Shown here in pieces: positions 55,397-64,000 of a DNA stretch of 64,000 nt; the first letter of the stretch is position 1, and every line of letters begins with the position of its first letter. Under the pieces are notes generated by a model that worked only from the letters and a program-made list of their open reading frames with translations, was not told the origin of the DNA and did no database searches. The DNA lies in the NCBI GenBank assembly GCA_907163345.1, contig CAJQUN010001286.1, forward strand, positions 17,568 to 81,567. The letters are read 5' to 3'. The translations under genes and the position numbers were made by a program. The DNA comes from Haberlea rhodopensis (taxonomy: Eukaryota > Streptophyta > Magnoliopsida > Lamiales > Gesneriaceae).

Positions 55397-56896
55397 TGTA
55401 AGTAACCCCATGAGCATACAACGCAGCGGAATAAAATTTTGGGATTACAAACCAGTGATCTATACATAGGGATTCATATCGGATTAGAGAATTACAAGTG
55501 TCTTACCCTTGTAGCGTGTTTGAAGCCGAATCCACGGAGCTGCACCACGTCCTACGCCTTTTCGAGTCACTAAGCAAAACTCGATTGGTTTTGCCTCAAC
55601 AGTATCCACACGATCAAATCGGGTGAAGGGATGGATTAATAACACGTTGCTAGACAAGTTATTAATCCTATACACGAAGCTAACTCGATTCACAATCGAA
55701 ACAACCACCAAACCATCAAGATCACTCCTCGGTTATCAAGAAAACCGAGAGCTTCTCCTTGAAGTCGGCGGCCGTGAGCTTCTCTTCTAGGTTATGATAT
55801 CGTGTAGTGTTATATCAATTGTCTTCCAATTAAAACCCATGCAATCATATTAAATATAATTAATTAAAGGCTTTCTTAAAGCTTCATGGGCTTAAGCCCA
55901 TGATTTAATTAATCCTTATGATTATTATTAATTAAGACTCCTCTTAATTATTTAATTCATCTCATGAATTTAATTTCCCTTCTCGATTTAATCTTTTGTG
56001 CGACCCGATAGGATCTCGTAATGTTGGCAGTGACATAAAATCTCATTTTATGTCGCAAGCATCGAGCGGTATCTAGCAACACATCGATGCTACCCAAATT
56101 ACGAGAATGTCAATGACTCGACATAACCTTTAGAACTTGTGATAATATTAATCATGTAACTTAATCCCTTTGTCCTTTGTGTTTAGATTGAACACGAGTC
56201 ATGGAATAGTCATACTCGTATATCCAATCTTTATTTCTTGATCCCCAAGTAGAACTAGAATAAACGAATAAGCTCGATATCTCATATCAACTCATTCGAG
56301 CATGGCCATGCATTTTAGTTCTCACTTGATCAAGGGCCTAACACATCTCCTGTTATATAGGAGGGACAAATCCTATCTCGATCAGTCAACATCCCTCTAC
56401 ATAATTCGTAGTGTATCCAATAGTCGCCTTTATAGTATATCCTGTTACGGGTAACGTTTGACGATATCAAGATACATAACTCCTTATGTTGGGATCTCTG
56501 ATGATCACAAGTCGTAAGGATTACATACATTATTATCACTATGAGAATTGCATATGACGATCATATAACTATCCATGTTGCATTCTCATGGTGGGTCTGT
56601 TCAGTACATCGTTCTCTAACATGTACCCATATGTTGATTTGATATCTCATATCAATGAACAATTCATCGATCAACATATACTAGTCTCTACGTATTATCA
56701 TTATCCCTTTCATGATAATACTTGACTAGGAACATCTTTAAGAATAATACAATATTATTCTAAGGACATTAACATATTAATTCATAATGCACAGTTAAAA
56801 GAATAATATATAATAATGAATTGCCATTCATAAATCCATAAACATTGTATGTCTTAAACAATCATCTAATGACTTGTCTTAGGGCATATCCCAACA
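55397..56896 (-). repeat. Copia-2 3' LTR
   Basis: 1500 bp; minus strand TGTTGGGATATGCCC...GGGTTACTTACA. TATA box in CTCCTATATAACAGGAG (minus, about 56347-56363). Confidence 0.92.
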
Positions 56897-56911
56897 AATC
56901 TCCCACTTGCA

Positions 56912-58033
56912 CTAAGACCACTCAGACATATACCTAATGCCTAGAGATCTAGTATGACGATCATGCTTCTGCTGTGACAGCGGCTTCGTCAATGGGTCAG
57001 ATACATTATCATCTGTTGGTACTTTGCATATTTTAACATCTCCCCTTTCAACGATTTCTCGAATGAAATGGAAACGCCTAAGTATGTGCTTGGATCTTTG
57101 GTGAGATCTTGGTTCCTTAGCCAATGCGATCGCTCCATTGTTGTCACAATAGAGTTCTATCGGATCTTTAATGCTAGGCACCACTCCAAGTTCAGAAATG
57201 AACTTCCTCATCCAAACAGCTTCCTTTGCTGCATCCGAGGCAGCAATATACTCAGCTTCCGTTGTAGAATCGGCTACTGTTTCTTGCTTTGAACTCTTCC
57301 AGCTCACAGCACCTCCATTCAGGCAATACACATATCCAGATTGCGATCGAAAATCATCTTTGTCGGTTTGGAAGCTTGCATCAGTGTAACCCATTACATT
57401 GAGCTCTTCCTCACCTCCATAAATCAAGAATGTATCCTTAGTCCTTCTCAAGTACTTCAGGATGTTCTTGACAGCAATCCAGTGACCTTCACCTGGATCA
57501 ACTTGATATCTGCTCGTCATGCTCAAAGCATACGATACATCGGGACGAGTACATATCATGGCATACATGATAGATCCAATAGCTGATGCGTATGGAATCT
57601 TACTCATGCGTTGTCTCTCATCTGGTGTTGAAGGACACTGTTCCTTCGAGAGATAAATACCATGTGTCATAGGCACGAATCCTTTCTTGGATTCTTGCAT
57701 GCTAAACCTTTTAAGCACCTTGTCTATGTATGTACTTTGACTTAGACCAAGAAGCCTTCTCGATCTATCTCTATAGATCTTGATTCCTAATACATAGGTA
57801 GCTTCTCCTAAGTCTTTCATTGAAAAGCAGTTCCCTAGCCAAATCTTTACAGATTGTAAGGCAGGGATATCATTTCCAATAAGAAGTATGTCATCTACAT
57901 ACAACACTAGGAAAATGATTATGCTCCCACTGACCTTCTTGTAGACACAAGGTTCATCTTCATTTTTGATAAAACCAAACTCTTTGATTGCATCATCAAA
58001 ACGAAGATTCCAACTCCGAGAAGCTTGCTTCAA
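56912..58033 (-). pseudogene. Copia-2 reverse transcriptase C-terminus and RNase H
   Basis: 373 uninterrupted codons, the best-preserved Copia coding piece here: KQASRSWN, catalytic LYVDDILLIGND, GLSQSTYIDKVLKRF, SIMYAMICTRPDVSYAL, then RNase H GYTDASFQTDKDD, SKQETVADSTTEAEYIAASD, DNNGAIALAKEP, ending GIRYMSEWS at the polypurine tract. It is separated from the RT N-terminus by a frame change near 58030-58070, after the conserved EGFVDPKDAG. Confidence 0.93.
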
Positions 58034-58740
58034 TCCATAAATGGATCGTTGTAGCTTGCATATCTTCCAGCATCCTTTGGATCGACAAAGCCCTCGGGCT
58101 GTGTCATGTACACATCCTCGAGCAGATTTCCATTAAGGAAAGCTGTTTTGACATCCATCTGCCAGATTTCATAATCATGAAATGCAGCTATTGCAAGTAA
58201 GATCCTTATGGATTTAACCATGGCCACTGGTGAAAAGGTTTCATCATAGTCAATACCATGAATTTGTTTGAATCCTTTTGCAACCAGCCGACCTTTATAG
58301 GTTTGTACATTACCATCCATATCGGTCTTTTTCTTGAAAATCCATTTGCACCCTATGGGTCGTACCCCTTCAGGTGGATCAACCAAAGTCCATACTTGGT
58401 TTGCATACATGGATTCCATCTCAGATTTCATGGCCTCTTGCCATTTCTCAGAATCATTGCCCATAATAGCTTGTTGATAAGATGACGGCTCATCCTCATC
58501 AATAAGTAGTAAGTCACCTTGTTGAGTCACAAGAAATCCATATCTCTGTGGCTCCCGGTGTTCTCTTACAGACCTACGCTGGGCTTGTGTCTCTTGAGCA
58601 GGTGCTTCTTCCACAACAGTTTGTGGTGCCTGCTCTGTTTCCATCTCAATTTCAGGTTCAGTGTTTTCTTGTGGTTGAACTTCACTAAGTTCTATTTTTC
58701 TCCCACTGGTTTTTTCTAGAAAATAAATTCTCTTTCAAGA
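58030..58740 (-). pseudogene. Copia-2 reverse transcriptase N-terminus
   Basis: Open at 58030-58644: RRSVREHREPQRYGFL, EKWQEAMKSEMESMYANQVW, CKWIFKKKTDMDG, GRLVAKGFKQIHGIDYDETF, WQMDVKTAFLNGNLLEDVYM. Upstream of 58645 the linker stays legible until indels near 58710-58770. Confidence 0.9.
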
Positions 58741-58873
58741 AATACACCAGTCCGAGCAACAACTATTTTGTTCTCGGGTGGGATAATAGAAATAGTATCC
58801 TTTCGTTTCCTTAGGATACCCCACAAATAAACACTTATCAGATTTGGGTCCAAGTTTGTTAGTGGCGTGACGT

Positions 58874-59510
58874 CTAACGAAAAGCCTCACAACCCCAAAT
58901 CTTCATAAAAGACATACTAGGACGCTTCCCAGTCCATATCTCATATGGTGTCTTTTCCACTGATTTAGATGGAACACGGTTCAGTAAGAAAATCGCTGTT
59001 TCTAGAGCGTGTCCCCAAAATGATATCGGAAGATCTGCATGACTCATCATTGATCTAACCATGTCTAACAAGGTTCGATTTCTCCTCTCGGATACACCAT
59101 TCCATTGTGGAGTATACGGAGGAGTGAGTTGTGGGACTATCCCACACTCCTTTAGATAGTCATGAAACTCTTGGCTTAAGTATTCTCCTCCTCGATCTGA
59201 TCGAAGGATTTTGAGTACTTTTGCCAAGTTGGTTTTGTACTTCATTCTTGAAATCTTTGAACTTTTCAAAGGTTTCATGCTTATGTTTTCATTAGGTACA
59301 CATACCCATATCTACTGAGGTCATCAGTAAATGTAACGAAGTATTGAAAACCACCTCTAGCTGGTGTACTTATTGGTCCACATACATCACTATGTATTAG
59401 TCCCAATAAAACATTTGCCCTTTCAACGTGTCCCTTGAAAGGGGCTTTAGTCATCTTGCCCATTAAACAAGATTCGCATGTTTTCATATGATTCAAAATC
59501 AAATGAATCT
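58874..59510 (-). pseudogene. Copia-2 integrase
   Basis: Two pieces. 59281-59502 has CESCLMGKMTKAPF and the first Asp block (SDVCGPISTPARG). 58874-59278 has ILRSDRGGEYLSQEF with the second Asp, PQWNGVSERRNRTLLDMVRS with the Glu, and SFWGHALETA. A 1-nt change near 59280 separates them. The catalytic triad residues are present in the pieces. Confidence 0.9.
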
Positions 59511-60884
59511 AATACTCCATCCTTATGAAGTTTAGATATGCGGTTCTCGTTTATGTGACCCAAGCGACAGTGCCAGAGATAAGTCGGATTACAATCATTA
59601 TTTTAATCCTTTTAGTATTTATGGTTATAGATAGGCATATCAAGATTTAATACATAAAGACCATTCACCATTGTGCATCAGCATAAAACATATCATTTAA
59701 ATAAATAGAACAACAATTTGTCCTTATTATAAATGAAAAACCATACTTGTCTAAACAAGAAATAGATATAATGTTTTTAGTAATTGAAGGCACAAAATAA
59801 CAGTCTTTTAAAATCAACGATAACCAGAAGGTAAAGCTAAATGATAATCTCCTATAGCTAATGCAGCAACTCTTTGCTCCATTTCCAACTCGGAGATCAA
59901 ACTTCACCTTTTTGCCAATGTCCTACTCCTTTTGAGATCCTGCACATTTACACAAATGTGAGATCCACATCCAGTATCTAATACCCATTGATGAAGAAGT
60001 AGATAAATTGACTTCTATAACAAAAATACCTGAAGCGGAAGTCACACTTCCTTTCTTGAGATCCTCCAGATATACTTGCAGTTCCTTTTCCAATGGCCGG
60101 TCTCACCGCAATGGAAACAGTTCCCTTCCTTTGCTATCCCTCCCTTTGGTTTCAGTGCAGAAGACTTCGGCTTAGATTTAGCAAAGACCTTCTTTGCTTT
60201 CTTGTTGGCCTTTGGCTTTGGCCCTTCCTTTGCCCTTATTCACATAAGGACATTTGTGGCCTTAGTCTTCTTAGTATTTGCTTCATATGTTTCTCAACAT
60301 ACCAAGCAACTGGGCAGAGTCTTTTCCATATCAGTCATATTGTAATTTACTACAAATTGACTGAAGCTCTCCGGCAACGATTGCAAGATTACATCGGTGG
60401 CCAACTCTTGGTCCAATGGAAAACCTAGCTTATCCAGATTCTCAATGTACCCAATCATCTTGAGCACATGAGTTCCAACTAAGCTTCCCTCTACCATCCT
60501 GCACTGGAATCAAACGCTTTAGAGACGTCATACCTCTCTTGTCTAGCTTGCTGTTGGTACAACTGCTTTAAGTGTTCGATCATATCGAACGCCTCCATTT
60601 CCTCATGTTGCTTCTGAAGCTCAGAGTTCATAGTGGGCAAGCATGAGGCACCCAATATCAAGTGCGTCACTCTGATGCTTCTTGTAAGCATCTTTTTCAG
60701 CTCTTGTAGCTGTTAGGGGAGGTTCCTCAGTGAGCAAGGGTTCCTCTAGAACATACTGTTTCTTTTCTTGTTTGAGGACTATCCTCAAGTTCCTATGCCA
60801 GTCTAGGAAATTCGTCCCATTTAGTTTGTCCTTCTCAAGGACCGATCGCAGTGATAAAGTGCTAGTAACGTTTGTAGTTGCCAT
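59511..60884 (-). pseudogene. Copia-2 gag, protease and GAG-pre-integrase remnant
   Basis: Starts at ATG 60884 (MATTNVTSTLSLRS), open to 60621, then 60491-60691 (EAFDMIEHLKQLYQQQ) and 60294-60497 (MVEGSLVGTHVLKM). Between 60290 and 59910 the basic region, zinc knuckle and protease are legible only across several frame changes; 59665-59907 holds the post-protease LKDCYFVPSITKNIISISCLDK. There are about eight small indels, more than in Copia-1 for the same region. Confidence 0.85.
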
Positions 60885-62040
60885 GGATATCTACAATATA
60901 AATATGCAAAATAAGTTTATGATTTAAATCATTTAACATGGTCTATATTAAATGATACTCCCACTATTTTATTTGAAAATATCAACCCTCGAAACTTTTT
61001 AGTGGGCCAAGATCCATATTTCACTTAATCTTGAGTTAGCTTTGGCTAATCGCCCAAGACTCGGTTATTTAGGTAGACAACCACTTTGCAATTACATCAC
61101 ATATAATTCTTGGATAGTGGACGAACAACACTTTGTTCAATTCATCAAATGAATTAAATCCAACCCATGCCTCTAGGTTCCCAATCCTATTGAGATAACC
61201 TAGTTTAAGTCGTACCCAATTAAAGTATGACGGATATCACTTTTATCCTTTCGCGCCTGTACTAAGATTGCCACGGTGCTTTGCTTTGGCAAACCCACAC
61301 ATGTACAATCGAAGTTATTGACGAGTACTTTTATTCTGGAAGGCATCTAAAACTTAATATTTTAGAGGGATTTAGTTGATCTCATGATTATTTGATAATT
61401 TAAAATATGTCCACTACATATAGTTGTATACATATCTACATATAGTGTAATACTATTATCAAACTAAACATAGATAAATCATGCATCAACATACATAATT
61501 AAAACGTGACATGGTTATAGCCCCTACTAATGAGTTTCTCAAGCCAATGAGAAACTCATATGAGTCAACCTAAGGTAACTCATAAGCACCTTCCTTTGGC
61601 TCCAATTTGTGAATGGCCTCCTCATCCCGGCACGATGCTCCATCTTCATTGATCACCATCAATAAATAAACTACACTATTTTACAAGATATAGAATTCCT
61701 CGATTCACATTCGAGGGGAACATAGGGGAGGAGGATAACATTTAGAATGAAATAGAGAAAGGCACGACACGCAGGTCGTATAATAAATTACAATCATTCA
61801 CAAATCCTATCTAATAGGTCAAAGGGCTATAACCACGCACCATGCCTCAAACAACACATAAAGCATGCATTAACATTTAATTAATTAAATTCTAAACAAT
61901 TTAAATTATTCTAATTAAAACTGTATAAATAATTTTTTGAAAAATTATCGTACGCTCGGGACATCACATGCCACGAACTAAAGCGACTAAAAACACGAAC
62001 CACCATGGTTCGAACCAACAAACCCACGGCTGGACCAATA
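60885..62040 (-). other. Copia-2 untranslated leader, gag-proximal half
   Basis: No gene. Similar to 8680-9769 of Copia-1. Confidence 0.72.
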
Positions 62041-62586
62041 GTGGGCCTAGGGTTCGAAACCCTAGCCCATGGCCGAGCCATGGTCCATGCGGCGGCTGGG
62101 GGGCGCGCTGCTAGGGTTCAAAACCCTAGCCGCCTTGCCACCATCTGATTCTATCGAGCCAACTTGCACCTTCTCAATACTTTATCGAGCCAAAAGAGTT
62201 CAAAACCCTAGATAGTGCGACGGCTTGACCCATGCTCGAGCCAGGGTCCGAACCCTAGCTCTAGGCGGCGGCCGAGAGGCCAATTTGACTAGGGTTCAAA
62301 CCCTAGCCACTTTGTAGCGACGGCCGAGCCATGGTGACTAGGGTTCGAAACCCTAGCACCTTGGTGGCCTCGGCCGTGAGCCTACACGAGCCATGTTCCG
62401 GTTTTTGATCACGAATTATCATATATTCGATCCGTCAATTATATCATATATATTATCATACGATGATCTTCACAAATCGATTTTTCCATATCATATATGA
62501 AAATACAGTTTTAAATAGCATGCAATATTAATTCTAACATGATTAAACTATTTAACCACATAAAATCCGATATGAGCCTTGTACAC
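62041..62586 (-). repeat. Copia-2 leader with telo-box hairpins
   Basis: Six inverted repeats of the CTAGGGTTCGAAACCCTAG type: 62047-62065, 62111-62129, 62196-62211 (decayed), 62242-62258, 62289-62306 and 62338-62356. Spacing differs from Copia-1, and the DNA between them has diverged more than the hairpins. Confidence 0.82.
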
Positions 62587-62599
62587 GGCTCTGATACCA
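62587..62599 (-). other. Copia-2 primer-binding site (initiator tRNA-Met)
   Basis: The reverse complement reads TGGTATCAGAGCC, one base from the LTR. Confidence 0.93.
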
Positions 62600-62600
62600 C

Positions 62601-64000
62601 TGTAAGTAACCCCATGAGCATACAACGAAGCGGAATAAAGCACACATACCGGTTAAAAAATTTGGGATTACAAACCATGATCTATACATAGGATTCATAT
62701 CGGATTAGAGAATTACAAGTGTCTTACCCTTGTAGCGTGTTGAAGCCGAATCCACGGAGCGCACCACGTCCTACGCCTTCTCCGAGTCACTAAGCAAAAC
62801 TCGATTGGTTTTGCCTCAACGGTATCCACACGATCAAATCGGGTGAAGGAATGGATTAATAACACGTTGCTAGACAAGTTATTAATCCTATACACGAAGC
62901 TAACTCGATTCACAATCGAAAAACAACCAAAACCATCAAGACACTCCTTCGTTATCAAGAAACCGAGAGCTTCTCCTTGAAGTCGAGGCTTTGGCCTGTG
63001 AGCTTTCTATTGCTTAGGTTATGTATGTGTAGTGTTATATCAATTGTCTCAATAAAACCCTTGCAATCATATTAAATATGATTAATTAAAGCTTTCTTAA
63101 AGCTTCATGGGCTTAAGCCCATGATTTAATTAATCTTATGATTATTAATTAAGACTCCTCTTAATTATTTAATTCATCTTCATGAATTTAATTTCCCTTC
63201 TCGATTTAATCTTTTGTGCGACCCGATAGGATTCGCTAATGTTGGCAGTGACATAAAATCTCATTTATGTCGCAAGCATCGAGCGGTATCTAGCAACACA
63301 TCGATGCTACCCAAATTACGAGAATGTCAATGACTCGACATAACCTTTAGAACTTGTGATAATATTAATCATGTAACTTAATCCCTTTGTCCTTTGTGTT
63401 TAGATTGAACACGAGTCATGGAATAGTCATACTCGTATATCCAATCTTTATTTCTTGATCCCCAAGTAGAACTAGAATAAACGAATAAGCTCGATATCTC
63501 ATATCGACTCATTCGAGCATGGCCATGCATTTTAGTTCTCACTTGATCAAGGGCCCAACACCATCTCCTGTTATATAGGAGGGACAAATCCTATCCGATC
63601 AGTCAAAACATCCATCTACCATAATCGTAGTGTATCCAATAGTCGCCTTTATAGTATATCCTGTTACGGGTAACGTTTGACGATATCAAGATAACCTAAC
63701 TCCTTATGTTGGGATCTCTGATGATCACAAGTCGTAAGGATCTACCTACATTATTATCACCTATGAGAATGCATATGACGATCATATAACTATCCATGTT
63801 GCATTCTCATGGTGGGTCTGTTCACGCTAACTCGTTCTCTAACATGTACCCATATGTTGATTTGATATCTCATATCCAATGAACAATTCATCGATCAAAC
63901 TATACTAGTCTCTACGTATTATCATTATCCCCCTTTCATGATAATACTTGACTAGGACATCTTTAAGAATAATACAATATTATTCTAAGGACATTAAACA
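62601..64000 (-). repeat. Copia-2 5' LTR (cut by the window end)
   Basis: 1400 bp present. Aligns with 55397-56780 but has many small indels, clustered in the last 450 bases. Confidence 0.9.

Larger units (their letters stand above)
55397..64000 (-). mobile_element. Copia-2: Copia retrotransposon of the Copia-1 lineage, cut by the window end
   Basis: LTRs 55397-56896 and 62601 to beyond 64000, polypurine tract (56897-56911), primer site (62587-62599), and gag-pol in the same order and with the same motifs as Copia-1. Inserted in T2; the left flank is ATATG and the right duplication is outside the window. Pol is broken by several indels, mostly in the gag-to-integrase half. Confidence 0.93.

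Overview
This 64 kb window is plant nuclear DNA made almost entirely of LTR retrotransposons nested in one another. No host gene, tRNA or rRNA gene could be supported. The plant assignment rests on initiator-tRNA-Met primer sites (TGGTATCAGAGC), chromodomain Gypsy pol of Tekay/Del type, a Copia Sirevirus with several polypurine tracts, and Tat/Athila-type elements with a tRNA-Asp primer site. The species cannot be told from the sequence.

Layout. 1-2759: 3' end of an internally deleted Sirevirus with a 1.28 kb LTR. 2760-3241 and 11959-23938: an old minus-strand Gypsy-like element 'H', split by Copia-1 (3242-11958, TSD GCTTT) and by Gypsy-A (13867-22768, TSD AATAC, inside H's LTR). 23939-25024: unassigned decayed sequence. 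25025 to about 29215: degenerate Copia-3 (minus). 29219-49532: Gypsy-B (plus, 5'-truncated), split by Gypsy-C (30862-39648, TSD AGTTC) and by N1 (39879-45316, TSD CTGCA), a young non-autonomous Tat/Athila-like element with near-identical LTRs. 49679-51099: probable solo LTR 'T3' related to N1. 51693-52240: decayed Gypsy gag. 52339-55396: 3' LTR and internal end of minus-strand 'T2' (Tat/Athila-like), interrupted by Copia-2 (55397 to beyond 64000).

All three Gypsy pol genes and all three Copia pol genes carry stops, frameshifts or catalytic substitutions. N1 has only one ORF of unknown function. No element looks autonomous.

The most interesting signal is non-coding. LTRs of Copia-Sirevirus, Tekay-type Gypsy and Tat/Athila-like elements each carry a mid-LTR cluster of 3-9 short palindromes. 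Centre-to-centre distances fall mostly at about 21, 31, 41, 51 or 61 bp, that is, near whole DNA helical turns. Where a TATA box can be seen, the cluster ends 60-90 bp upstream of it. The palindrome differs between families (CGATCGATCG, GGCGTAATTACGCC, ATCGCCTGAGGCGAT). Between the homologous LTRs of N1 and T3 the palindrome is swapped while the flanks stay alignable. Further downstream, Gypsy A and C share arrays of small hairpins with covarying stems and a near-constant 7-nt loop. The leaders of Copia-1 and Copia-2 carry arrays of telo-box hairpins. Together they look like modular cis-regulatory arrays.
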